64,000 bases of DNA from Klebsiella variicola (GTDB taxonomy: Bacteria > Pseudomonadota > Gammaproteobacteria > Enterobacterales > Enterobacteriaceae): contig NZ_CP010523.2 of NCBI RefSeq assembly GCF_000828055.2, forward strand, positions 3,782,001 through 3,846,000, written 5' to 3'. The notes under the pieces were generated by a model. The model was not told the origin of the DNA. It searched no databases and was given only the letters and a program-made list of their open reading frames with translations. This document shows positions 49,497 to 57,811 of this stretch, one piece after another. The stretch's first letter is position 1, and each line of letters opens with the position of its first letter. Both the position numbers and the translations under genes were made by a program.

Positions 49497-49607
49497 ATGT
49501 TTGGTTATAGCCTGTTACGTCTGGGATTGTTTGTCGCGCTGGCCATTGTCGCCTGTACACTGGTAGGACTATTCACCTATCTGGTTGTCGGCGCCCTCGC
49601 AGAATAA
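49497..49607 (+). CDS. Small 36-residue membrane peptide upstream of the RND operon
   Basis: The frame begins at the ATG 49497 after a strong AAGGGAG site. It encodes 36 residues: MFGYSLLRLG, a hydrophobic helix (FVALAIVACTLVGLF, about 12-26) and TYLVVGALAE. One membrane pass is predicted. It ends 54 bp before the adaptor gene. I recognise no named homologue and it is unlike AcrZ. Position and ribosome site support a real gene; a role as a pump accessory is speculation. Confidence 0.6.
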   Translation: MFGYSLLRLGLFVALAIVACTLVGLFTYLVVGALAE

Positions 49608-49661
49608 GCGTGCGCCGCCTAATAAAAACGTAAAATAAATCATGAGTCTGAGGGGAATACT

Positions 49662-50747
49662 GTGAACCGTTATTTTTCTCTCATCCCGGTTGTTATTTTA
49701 TTAACAACCGCTTGCGATCAGAAAGCGCCGTCCGTCGAAGCCGCTCCCCGGATGGTCAAGGTGGCGCAAGTCACCGCCGTGGGTAACACCCAGCAGCGGA
49801 CGTTTCCAGCCCGCATCGAGTCTGGCGACTCCACCGAGCTGTCGTTTAAACGGGGTGGTCAGGTGGAGTCACTGGATATTCGCCAGGGTGCAACCCTAAC
49901 TCAGGGACAAACGCTGGCGCGTCTGAATGCCCGCGAAGCCCAGCAGCGGGTCAATGAGCGACAAACGGCGGCGACCCTCGCCCAGCGTCAGTTTGATCGT
50001 TTCCAGACCCTGGCAGGACGTCAGGCGATTTCCCAGGCGGAGATGGACGTGCAGCGCGCCAATCGCGATGCCGCCAACGCGGCCTTGAAAATTGCCCGTG
50101 AAGAGCTGGCGCAAATGAGTCTCACCGCCCCCTTCGGCGGGATTGCCGCCGGCGTGCATATCCGTAATCATCAGGTGGTCGCCGCTGGCCAGCCGGTGAT
50201 TACCCTGACGCGTACCGACCTGCTCGATGTGGTCTTCAGCATTCCGGAAAATCTGTTCACCTCGCTCGATATCCGCAATACCGCCTACCGCCCCGTCGTC
50301 AGGATCAATACTCTGCCGGGCCGCGAGTTTACCGCGGAATACAAAGAGCATACCGGCAGCAGCGACAACAGCACCCTCACCTGGCAGATCATTTTAACCA
50401 TGCCGCGACCAGATGATTTTCCCACCGTCGGCGGGGTTAGCGGCACCGTGACGGTCAATCTCGGCAATTTGCCGGCCAGCGCCGGACGGGAAACCCTCGT
50501 AGTGCCCGTGGAAGCAGTGTTTAACCCCGATAACCGACCGAAGAATGAACCGGTCGTCTGGGTGGTAAAAGGCGAAAACGCCCATCTGTATCTTGAGGAG
50601 CGCAGAGTCACGGTCGGGGAAGTGACCTCGCAGGGAGTGATGATCACCGAAGGGCTCCGTGCGGGCGAACAGGTGGTTGCAGCGGGGGTAAGCGAACTCC
50701 ACGACCGGCAGCCGGTGCGGATCTGGACGCGTGAACGAGGATTATAA
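49662..50747 (+). CDS. RND efflux periplasmic adaptor, lipoprotein
   Basis: This 361-residue membrane-fusion protein has a lipoprotein signal (VVILLTTAC, with Cys near 18). A lipoyl domain (ELSFKRGGQVESLDIRQGATLTQGQTLARL) follows, then a helical hairpin (about 90-145), the second lipoyl half (MSLTAPFGGIAAG), and beta-barrel and membrane-proximal domains. Translation starts at GTG. The gene abuts the pump gene, whose ATG directly follows its stop. No outer-membrane factor is encoded nearby, so TolC is the likely partner. I cannot match it to a named Klebsiella pump. Confidence 0.88.
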   Translation: MNRYFSLIPVVILLTTACDQKAPSVEAAPRMVKVAQVTAVGNTQQRTFPARIESGDSTELSFKRGGQVESLDIRQGATLTQGQTLARLNAREAQQRVNERQTAATLAQRQFDRFQTLAGRQAISQAEMDVQRANRDAANAALKIAREELAQMSLTAPFGGIAAGVHIRNHQVVAAGQPVITLTRTDLLDVVFSIPENLFTSLDIRNTAYRPVVRINTLPGREFTAEYKEHTGSSDNSTLTWQIILTMPRPDDFPTVGGVSGTVTVNLGNLPASAGRETLVVPVEAVFNPDNRPKNEPVVWVVKGENAHLYLEERRVTVGEVTSQGVMITEGLRAGEQVVAAGVSELHDRQPVRIWTRERGL

Positions 50748-53700
50748 ATGGACATTTCCCGTCAGTTTATTAACAACCCGACCCGCGTCTGGTTAGCCAT
50801 TTTGCTGTTGGGGGTGGGTGGCCTGTTCGCCCTGCTCAATATTGGCCGCCTGGAAGATCCCGCCTTCACCATCAAAACGGCGGTGATCGTCACCCACTAC
50901 CCTGGCGCGTCCGCTCAGCAGGTGGAGGAGGAGGTGACCCTGCCGCTGGAAAACGCGATTCAGCAGCTTCCCTCGCTGGATAACGTCAGCTCCATCTCCT
51001 CGAATGGCTTATCGCAAATTACAGTGAATATTGCTTCGCAGTACCATTCCAGCGAACTGCCGCAAATCTGGGATGAGCTGCGTCGCCGCGTCGGTGACGC
51101 CAGCCGGCTTTTTCCCCCGGGGGTAGTCCCCTCCTTCGTCAATGATGACTTTGGCGATGTGTTTGGCTTTTTCTTCGCCATTTCGGGCGACAGTTTTACC
51201 AATCCTGAGCTGGTGCGCTATGCCGAGCAGTTGCGCCGTGAGCTGGTGCTGGTGCCGGGCGTCGGCAAAGTCGCCATTGGCGGCGCGATTCCACAGCAGA
51301 TCAATGTTGATATCTCGCTGGCGAAAATGGCGGCGCGCGGTATTACGCTTAACCAGCTTGCCGCTATCCTGACCCGGCTCAACGTGGTATCCAGCGCCGG
51401 GGAGATCCGCGCCGGCAGCGAATCGATCCGCCTTCACCCCACCGGGGAGTTTCAGAATATCGATGAACTGGGGGATCTTCTGGTCAGCCCTCATGGCGCC
51501 AGCGCCACCACCCGACTGCGGGATATTGCCACGTTGTCGCGCGGGCTGACCGACTCTCCCTCCAGTATCTATCATGCCAACGGCCGCCAGGCAGTGACCA
51601 TGGGGGTCTCCTTTATCCCCGGGGTCAATGTCATTGACGTGGGGCATGCCCTCGAAGCCCGACTTCAGCAGATGGCCGCCGATAAACCAGCGGGTATCGA
51701 CATCGCCATTTTTTACGATCAGGCGGCAGAGGTCGCCCACTCGGTCAATGGTTTTATTACCAACTTCCTGATGGCCCTGGCGATCGTCGTCGGCGTGCTG
51801 CTGGTGTTCATGGGGGTGCGCAGCGGGATCATTATTGCTTTGTCGCTGGCGCTCAACGTCCTCGGCACTCTGCTTATCATGTATATCTGGGGGATCGAGT
51901 TACAGCGAATCTCCCTCGGGGCGCTGATCATCGCCCTGAGTATGTTGGTGGACAATGCCATTGTCATTGTCGAAGGGGTGCTGATCGCCCGCCAGCAAGG
52001 ATCTCCGCTGCTGGGCGCGATTAACTATGTGATCCGCCGCTCCGCCCTGCCGCTGCTCGGCGCCACCGTTATTGCCATCCTCGCCTTCGCGCCAATTGGC
52101 CTCTCACAAGACTCCACCGGGGAGTATTGCAAATCCCTGTTCCAGGTGCTGCTGATCTCCCTGATGCTCAGCTGGTTTTCCGCCCTGACCATCACGCCGG
52201 TACTCATCAAGTGGTGGTTGTTTAAAAACGCCCCGTCGGCCGAGGCGCCGAAAGAAAAAGCCGATCCCTACCGCGGCCGCTTCTATCGTGGCTATCAGCA
52301 GACGCTGCGAATACTGCTGCAGCAAAAGACCCTGACGCTGGTGCTGATGGGCGCGCTGTTAGCCGGGGCGATCTGGGGCTTCACCTTCGTCCGGCAGAAT
52401 TTCTTTCCGTCATCGAATACGCCCATTTTCTTTGTCGACCTGTGGTTGCCCTACGGTACCGATATTAACGCCACCGAGCAGATGACCCGCGATATTGAGC
52501 GGTCGATCGCCAGCCAGCCGGGGGTGGCTACCACCGTCTCCACCATTGGCCAGGGCAGTATGCGATTTATTCTCACCTACAGCGGGCAGCGCCAGTACAG
52601 CAACTACGCGCAGATTATGGTGCGGATGGACGACCAGCGCAGTATCGCCCCCGTCACCCGCCACGTCGAGGCCTGGATTGCCAGAAACTACCCGCAGGTG
52701 AACGCCAGCACCAAACGCATTATGTTCGGCCCGTCCGGCGATAGCGCGATTGAAGTGCGCATTAAGGGCCCTGATCCGGATACTCTGCGCGCGCTGGCCA
52801 GTCAGGTGGGCGACATTCTCGCCGCGGATCCGGCGACCGACAGCGTACGTAACGACTGGCAGAACCGCAGCAAGGTGATCCGCCCGCAATACTCTCTGGC
52901 GTTGGGACGTGAGCTGGGGGTGGATAAACAGGATATTGATAGCGCGCTGGAGATGAATTTCTCCGGCAGTCGCGCCGGGTTATATCGCGAGGGCGCCGAC
53001 CTGCTGCCGGTTATCGTCCGTCCGCCGGAAGCAGAGCGACAGGATGCCAATCACCTGAATAACGTGCTGGTCTGGAGCCAGAGCCGGCAGCAGTATATTC
53101 CGTTGAGTAACGTCATCCATGGCTTCTCGCTGGAGTGGGAAGATCCATTGATTCTCCGTCGCGATCGCACCCGCGTGCTTACCGTTCAGACCGACCCCAG
53201 CCCGCAAAGTGGCCAAACGTCGGGCGATATCCTTGCCAGAGTGAAACCGCGCATTGACGCGCTGACGCTGCCGCATGGCTACCGCATCGAATGGGGCGGC
53301 GATGCGGAAAACTCCAGTGAAGCGCAGCAAGGGCTGTTCACGACCCTACCGCTTGGCTATCTGGTGATGTTTATCATTACGGTGCTGATGTTCAGTTCGC
53401 TGAAAAACGCCGTTGCCATCTGGCTGACCGTCCCGCTGGCGCTGATCGGCGTCACGCCCGGTTTTTTGCTGACCGGCATCCCTTTCGGCTTTATGGCCTT
53501 AATCGGCCTGCTTAGCCTCAGCGGTATGCTGATCCGCAACGGCATTGTGCTGGTGGAAGAGATAGAGCAACAAAAACAGGAGAAAGATCAAAGACAAGCA
53601 ATCATTGATGCGGCAACCTCTCGTCTGCGGCCGATCCTGCTGACCGCCTTTACTACTGTGCTTGGCCTTGCCCCGCTGCTGCGCGATGTCTTTTTCCAGA

Positions 53701-53813
53701 GTATGGCGGTGGTGATCATGTTCGGCCTCGCCTTTGCCACCGTACTGACGCTACTGGTTCTGCCGGTAATTTACGCTTGCTTCCACCATAAGGATATGAC
53801 GCCTCAACGATGA
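50748..53813 (+). CDS. RND-family efflux pump inner-membrane transporter
   Basis: This 1021-residue proton-driven pump has 12 helices and two large periplasmic loops (after helix 1 and helix 7). The helix-4 proton-relay site reads LVDNAIVIVEG, with Asp402 but Asn403 where AcrB has a second Asp. The helix-10 site reads GMLIRNGIVLVEE, with Arg930 in place of AcrB Lys940. This fits the non-AcrB branch of HAE-type exporters. It is co-transcribed with the adaptor and overlaps the downstream acyltransferase by 4 bp. The substrate is unknown; drugs or lipids are possible. Confidence 0.9.
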   Translation: MDISRQFINNPTRVWLAILLLGVGGLFALLNIGRLEDPAFTIKTAVIVTHYPGASAQQVEEEVTLPLENAIQQLPSLDNVSSISSNGLSQITVNIASQYHSSELPQIWDELRRRVGDASRLFPPGVVPSFVNDDFGDVFGFFFAISGDSFTNPELVRYAEQLRRELVLVPGVGKVAIGGAIPQQINVDISLAKMAARGITLNQLAAILTRLNVVSSAGEIRAGSESIRLHPTGEFQNIDELGDLLVSPHGASATTRLRDIATLSRGLTDSPSSIYHANGRQAVTMGVSFIPGVNVIDVGHALEARLQQMAADKPAGIDIAIFYDQAAEVAHSVNGFITNFLMALAIVVGVLLVFMGVRSGIIIALSLALNVLGTLLIMYIWGIELQRISLGALIIALSMLVDNAIVIVEGVLIARQQGSPLLGAINYVIRRSALPLLGATVIAILAFAPIGLSQDSTGEYCKSLFQVLLISLMLSWFSALTITPVLIKWWLFKNAPSAEAPKEKADPYRGRFYRGYQQTLRILLQQKTLTLVLMGALLAGAIWGFTFVRQNFFPSSNTPIFFVDLWLPYGTDINATEQMTRDIERSIASQPGVATTVSTIGQGSMRFILTYSGQRQYSNYAQIMVRMDDQRSIAPVTRHVEAWIARNYPQVNASTKRIMFGPSGDSAIEVRIKGPDPDTLRALASQVGDILAADPATDSVRNDWQNRSKVIRPQYSLALGRELGVDKQDIDSALEMNFSGSRAGLYREGADLLPVIVRPPEAERQDANHLNNVLVWSQSRQQYIPLSNVIHGFSLEWEDPLILRRDRTRVLTVQTDPSPQSGQTSGDILARVKPRIDALTLPHGYRIEWGGDAENSSEAQQGLFTTLPLGYLVMFIITVLMFSSLKNAVAIWLTVPLALIGVTPGFLLTGIPFGFMALIGLLSLSGMLIRNGIVLVEEIEQQKQEKDQRQAIIDAATSRLRPILLTAFTTVLGLAPLLRDVFFQSMAVVIMFGLAFATVLTLLVLPVIYACFHHKDMTPQR

Positions 53814-54775
53814 ACAGTACCGGTCTCAGCATTATCAAGACATTAGGCTGTATGACAGCAGTGACCTTTTTCACTATCTATAACACCTGGGATCACTATG
53901 ATTATGACTATCACTGGATCCTCGGGCTGCTGACCTTTATCTCGACCATCGCGACGCCGTTGTTTTTTGTGGTGGCTGGTTATCTTGATGCACAGACGCG
54001 TCACGATGCCAACTGGCAAATCGGCAAAATTAAAAGCGTGGTCATCGTCTTTCTGTTCTGGGTAACGGTCTATTATGTCTGGGAGCCTTATCAGCGCGGC
54101 TACCTGATCCAGCCCTGGTTTATTTTCGCCCTGATCGTGATCTATACCTTCCATCCCTTTATCGCCTGGCTCAGCCAGCGGCGGGGCCTGTTTTTCACCG
54201 TGGTTCTGACGCTGCTGTGCTGCGCTTATGGTTACGACCTGCTCTCGGTGCTCTACCCGGACAAACATCTCTTCAGCCTGCCGCCGCAGTATCGTCTGTG
54301 GACATGGCTACTTTTTTATTTAACCGGGCAGTTGTTTAACGATCCGCGAGTCACGGAGTGGATACGCGACCCGCGGGTGATTAAAGCCTCCATTATCGCC
54401 CTGCCCTTTGTCTATTTATTTACCTGGTTTTATGAACGCCATTTTTTCTTCGCGCTGTTTAAAGCCGATCGCAATGCGTTCATTCTGACGGGATCGCAAA
54501 TTTATATTCTGATCGTCCTGCTGGTGATCGCCGCTAACGCCGTGCAGTTTAAAAAGAACCGCGAACTGAAGGAGGCGGTGCTGGCGACGGTTAGCAAAGC
54601 GATGACCGGGGTCTATATTCTGCACTACTCCGTTTTCCACCTGCTGGTGATGCTGATCCCTATTCACTCGTTAGCCACCAAGCTGGGCGTGATTGCGCTA
54701 ACGTTTATCCTGTCGGTGCTCATTTCTCTCGCTGTGCTCTCCAGCACGCTGCTCAAGAAGGTGATAACCCTGTGA
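53810..54775 (+). CDS. Membrane acyltransferase-3-like protein
   Basis: This 321-residue protein has about ten hydrophobic helices in the pattern of the acyltransferase-3 (OafA/WecH-like) family. The helix-1 region is SIIKTLGCMTAVTFF. Where the family has a catalytic His in helix 1, I see no clear RxxA/H motif, though DHYDYDYHW follows. IATPLFFVVAGYLDA is the typical second segment and KAMTGVYILHYSVFHLLV the typical late one. The gene starts within the pump gene (ATGA overlap), so it is part of the efflux operon. It may O-acylate a surface glycan or the exported molecule. Confidence 0.72.
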   Translation: MNSTGLSIIKTLGCMTAVTFFTIYNTWDHYDYDYHWILGLLTFISTIATPLFFVVAGYLDAQTRHDANWQIGKIKSVVIVFLFWVTVYYVWEPYQRGYLIQPWFIFALIVIYTFHPFIAWLSQRRGLFFTVVLTLLCCAYGYDLLSVLYPDKHLFSLPPQYRLWTWLLFYLTGQLFNDPRVTEWIRDPRVIKASIIALPFVYLFTWFYERHFFFALFKADRNAFILTGSQIYILIVLLVIAANAVQFKKNRELKEAVLATVSKAMTGVYILHYSVFHLLVMLIPIHSLATKLGVIALTFILSVLISLAVLSSTLLKKVITL

Positions 54776-54791
54776 CAAACGACGCGGCAAC

Positions 54792-55301
54792 TTAGCGGAA
54801 ACTCCACTGGATGCTAATCACAAACACGCTGGGAATAATGATGCCGCTCTCAAGGGCGAAATAGTCGGTAAAGTTGTACTGAATGGCATGGTAGATATAG
54901 GGGGAAAAGCCGATCCCGGTGGCGTCCTTAAAATCTTTGTAGGAGCCATGATCGCCGCAATGCTCAAAGGCGTCGAAGAAGAATTCGCCGGTGTAGCCGT
55001 AGACCCCTTTAAAGGTCCATCCACTGCCGTTGTGGTACCAGTCTCTTCTCATCCCCAGCGCCAGGCAACGATCGTCGAAACTATTGTTCATCGTGCCAAT
55101 CAGCAGACTATATTTCGAATCTTCCGAGAATTTCCGCTCTACCGAGAAAAAGTGGTTTTCAAAATTCTCAGTATATTGTCCGTGGTTATTGGTCAGATGG
55201 TAAACATAGGAACCAGTATTTACCGAATAGAGATTAATTTCTTTCGCCTGCGCGAAAGCGGCTAACCCGGCCAGGAGCATCACGCTTTTACCACGCATCA
55301 T
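54792..55301 (-). CDS. Putative outer-membrane beta-barrel protein of unknown function
   Basis: This 169-residue protein has a signal peptide (SVMLLAGLAAFAQA, cut before Lys-Glu). Alternating aromatic/hydrophobic strands follow (YSVNTGSYVYHLT, HFFSVERKF, SLLIGTMNN, WTFKGVYGYTGEFFF) and a terminal strand ends SIQWSFR. Size and pattern suggest a small beta-barrel enzyme or porin. There is no PagL HxS motif and no PagP signature. Two Cys could form a disulfide. Two adjacent ATGs are possible starts after GAGGAGGG. It is convergent with the acyltransferase gene, 16 bp away. Confidence 0.6.
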   Translation of the reverse strand: MMRGKSVMLLAGLAAFAQAKEINLYSVNTGSYVYHLTNNHGQYTENFENHFFSVERKFSEDSKYSLLIGTMNNSFDDRCLALGMRRDWYHNGSGWTFKGVYGYTGEFFFDAFEHCGDHGSYKDFKDATGIGFSPYIYHAIQYNFTDYFALESGIIIPSVFVISIQWSFR

Positions 55302-56032
55302 CCCTCCTCAGTCCTCTATGCCTGTCCATGAACAGAATGCTTTTGCCGTATTTACCGGTCGTTATGCTGGTGCGACACCCGACAGGAAAATGGGGGAAGA
55401 TAACCGTGCCGAAATGAAAATGGAGTTCCAGAAAAGCGTAGCACACGCCTAATCCGCCAACAAACCGACCATGGCGATAGCGGAGTGGTTGATATTTCTC
55501 TCTTTACTATATTGTGCAAAAAACAGACAAAACCTCACCTGTTTTCCGCTATGCTCAGGGTCCGACGCGGAAGTTAGCCACCTGTCGACGACAGAGTTGC
55601 TGTGTACCCCTTCCTGCGTCGGCGCTCTTTCTGCTCAAGTGACGTAAACCGACAGAGCCCGTATTCCGATCGGGTCTGCGTCATTATCCCCTGTCTGATT
55701 GCCCTGTATCCGCATCCTGCACAGAACCGCTTTTTTGTACAAGTTAATAAAATTAAAAACACCTTTAAAATCAACAAATAAAATTAAAACGAAAAAATAA
55801 ACCGTCTCGCTGTACATATCGTTATGAAAAAAGTTGTACATCCTAAAATCACCGACTATAGTTTTTGAGTGTTAACTGCTTGTTGCGCAACAAAGCGGGA
55901 ACGCTAAACGGTTGCGTGGCGAGTCTGGCGGTGGTTCCTGGTTTTGCATTTCCTGTTAGTGACTTTTCGCGTACCACCGGTACGCTGCGACTTTTATGGT
56001 CAGTTTGCTTTATACGTGGGAGAGTTCGAGCT
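55302..56032. promoter_or_regulatory. 731-bp intergenic region upstream of the AriR-like gene
   Basis: There is no convincing gene here. It contains a nested inverted repeat at 55562-55622, a strongly AT-rich stretch at 55735-55810, and TGTACA boxes at 55736, 55811 and 55835. A promoter candidate has TTGTAC (55834-55839), a 17-bp spacer and TATAGT (55857-55862). The AT-rich patch would suit H-NS silencing. Confidence 0.55.
55735..55840. promoter_or_regulatory. TGTACA boxes (putative BluR/MlrA-type sites) before the AriR-like gene
   Basis: TTGTACAA at 55735-55742, TGTACA at 55811-55816 and TGTACA at 55835-55840 share the core of MlrA/BluR-type MerR operators. The last overlaps the candidate -35 element, which would suit repression. 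Confidence 0.5.
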
Positions 56033-56248
56033 ATGCATATTAAAAATACCATTCCAGCAGAATTTGTCTTCAATTCAGCCCTGATGAAGAATATTGAAAA
56101 CACGCTCATGAAGCAGCACAGCACGATCAATAATGAGCGGATGATTACGGAAATCCAGCACCGCCTGCAAACGGAAAGTAATGAAATACTTTCCGACCTC
56201 TATCTGCAGGCGTTGGATATGCTGTACAGCAAAAAACATCATCATTAA
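56033..56248 (+). CDS. YmgB/AriR-like small regulatory protein (additional paralogue)
   Basis: This 71-residue protein aligns over its C-terminal half with AriR of the same window. Its INNERMITEIQHRLQTE matches LNNKAIILWLIQALEST, and SDLYLQALDML matches ADVIRKTLEIV, with no gap. YmgB-type proteins are small helical dimers that modulate the Rcs phosphorelay and biofilm formation. The ATG at 56033 is the only methionine that keeps the family size. A longer open frame upstream reads through the promoter. It ends in KKHHH. It is followed, 82 bp on, by the LuxR-type gene on the same strand. Confidence 0.72.
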   Translation: MHIKNTIPAEFVFNSALMKNIENTLMKQHSTINNERMITEIQHRLQTESNEILSDLYLQALDMLYSKKHHH

Positions 56249-56266
56249 GTGATCCCACCGCGCCGA

Positions 56267-56301
56267 CAGCAGGGACAGCCCTGCTGTGCCGGCACGCCTG
56301 G
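56267..56301 (+). terminator. Stem-loop between the AriR-like gene and the LuxR-type gene
   Basis: CAGCAGGG-ACAG-CCCTGCTG is a perfect 8-bp hairpin, and GGTTTTTAT follows 13 bp later. It may be a partial terminator that lowers expression of the downstream regulator. Confidence 0.4.
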
Positions 56302-56330
56302 GTTTTTATCTGCTAACTGGGGCTCAAAAA

Positions 56331-56885
56331 ATGTCACACCATAATACTTGCTATCGTTCTGAGCATTACGATCTGTGGTTTGATAATCGTTTTCTTCTCT
56401 ACGGGATGTCGCTGATCCTGAATACCTTGCCGGCATCTTATTTTCGTAAAAAACATGTTTTTTTTACCAGCGACAATTATTTCGCGGTGCTTGAGCATAA
56501 CTATAATCGGCGGGATACGTTATTTATTCTGTTAACTGAGGGAAACGATCTTAATTTTCTCAGTGAACTGCCTATGTTGCGCTTACCGGCAAATTCGACG
56601 CCGGAAGAATTAAAAATCTTCCTGCATCAGCCCACCCGCTATTACAAAACGCACCCGGCGCCGGGCGCCTCGGTGCAGTTTACCGAACGGGAAAAGAAAG
56701 TTATTCAGCTTATCAGCAATGGCGAAGCGGTTGCCAGCATTGGTCGTTCGCTAAATCTGCACATCAAAACCATTTATCAGATCCGGCTGAATCTGATTAA
56801 AAAGCTCGGCTGTAGCGGTAGGACCGATTTTTTTAATATCAGTCGTAGTGAAACCTTTAAATCCTGGAGTCAGATTCACCTGTAG
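56331..56885 (+). CDS. LuxR-type transcriptional regulator
   Basis: This 184-residue protein has a C-terminal LuxR/FixJ helix-turn-helix (about residues 118-175): FTEREKKVIQLISNGEAVASIGRSLNLHIKTIYQIRLNLIKKLGC, read in parts. The N-terminal domain (about 1-110) is not a clear receiver, since no DxxD phospho-acceptor pattern is evident, as in several fimbrial or biofilm LuxR regulators. The ATG at 56331 after a GGGGC site is chosen; the frame upstream lacks a ribosome site. It lies between the AriR-like gene and bluR, convergent with bluR. The targets are unknown. Confidence 0.78.
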   Translation: MSHHNTCYRSEHYDLWFDNRFLLYGMSLILNTLPASYFRKKHVFFTSDNYFAVLEHNYNRRDTLFILLTEGNDLNFLSELPMLRLPANSTPEELKIFLHQPTRYYKTHPAPGASVQFTEREKKVIQLISNGEAVASIGRSLNLHIKTIYQIRLNLIKKLGCSGRTDFFNISRSETFKSWSQIHL

Positions 56886-56891
56886 TCAGGT

Positions 56892-56929
56892 GCAATAGCC
56901 CCGGCCTGTCCCCCAGACGGGGCTATTGC
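56892..56929. terminator. Bidirectional stem-loop between the LuxR-type gene and bluR
   Basis: GCAATAGCCCCG and CGGGGCTATTGC form a perfect 12-bp stem. The bluR stop codon (56923-56925) lies inside the right arm. The hairpin may end both convergent transcripts, though neither side has a strong T-run. Confidence 0.55.
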
Positions 56930-57657
56930 GTACCGTGAAAATGAATGCTGAAGCCCTGCTCCTGCCAGTGGCTGAGCAGTTCCTCCTGCAGTGGCGTGGC
57001 GGCGCGTCCGGTCCAGACAAAGATATGCTGCCCGGGGAAGAGCTCGGGCCGCGGCGACTCCAGCGGTTCAGCGAGAACGTTGACATGCCAACCGCGCTGC
57101 GAAAGACGCCATGCCTCCAGCCACAGACGAGTCCGGTCTTCATTGCTCCAGCCCACCAGCAGTGTCTCTTTACCATTTTTTTTACGCGCTTCGGCGAGAA
57201 ACAGCGCCACGCAGTCAATGAGCAAGCCATCCAGCAGGCTGCTAATCACCAACGAGGTATTCTGATCGAGCTTGAGACGCTGTCGTACCGGCACTAACAG
57301 ACTATCGATAAGGGTATCAACGGGGTGTTGATGGCTCAGCGCCATTAATTTGGCGCGGATTCTGGCGGGCTGCATATAACGCAGAATGGACATCATCTCT
57401 TCCTGAAGATGCGCGGATTCGTCGCGCGCCGCCGGCAGATTATCCTCCAGCAGCGCTTTGACTTTCCCTACGGATACACCGCGCTCTATCCAGCGCTTGA
57501 TCTCTTCTATGCGCAGGATATCTTCTTCATCAAACTGTCGATGCCCGCCTTCGCTGCGCTGCGGTTTCAGTAGACCGTAACGCCGCTGCCAGGCGCGCAA
57601 TGTAACCGGATTGATTCCGCAACGTTCGGCGACTTCACCGATACTGTAAAACGCCAT
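56923..57657 (-). CDS. bluR: MerR-like repressor BluR
   Basis: This 244-residue repressor, close to the E. coli BluR (YcgE) length, has the N-terminal MerR winged helix ([27 protein letters not shown], about residues 4-30, then [15 protein letters not shown]) and a dimer helix. The C-terminal domain is MlrA/B12-domain-like without the cobalamin His motif. In E. coli BluR represses ycgZ-ymgAB-ymgC and is antagonised by light-activated BluF. A TGTACA-N12-TGTACA site lies 56 bp upstream, suggesting autoregulation. It is downstream of bluF on the same strand. Confidence 0.92.
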   Translation of the reverse strand: MAFYSIGEVAERCGINPVTLRAWQRRYGLLKPQRSEGGHRQFDEEDILRIEEIKRWIERGVSVGKVKALLEDNLPAARDESAHLQEEMMSILRYMQPARIRAKLMALSHQHPVDTLIDSLLVPVRQRLKLDQNTSLVISSLLDGLLIDCVALFLAEARKKNGKETLLVGWSNEDRTRLWLEAWRLSQRGWHVNVLAEPLESPRPELFPGQHIFVWTGRAATPLQEELLSHWQEQGFSIHFHGTQ

Positions 57658-57712
57658 AGCAGCCTCACATCAACCTGATACTTTTTACCTAAACTAACGA
57701 ATTCAGGCATCC

Positions 57713-57736
57713 TGTACAACTCTATTTTCTTGTACA
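57713..57736 (-). promoter_or_regulatory. TGTACA-N12-TGTACA box upstream of bluR
   Basis: Two TGTACA cores (57713-57718 and 57731-57736) are separated by exactly 12 bp. This is the half-site and spacing reported for the related regulator MlrA at csgD. It sits in the bluF-bluR gap and probably allows BluR autorepression. Confidence 0.65.
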
Positions 57737-57811
57737 GATAAAGATATCAGGTTGTGGCTCACAGCGCGCGGGGAAAAAGATGAAAAAATAGTAAGCTGAT
57801 TTCGCGGTGGA

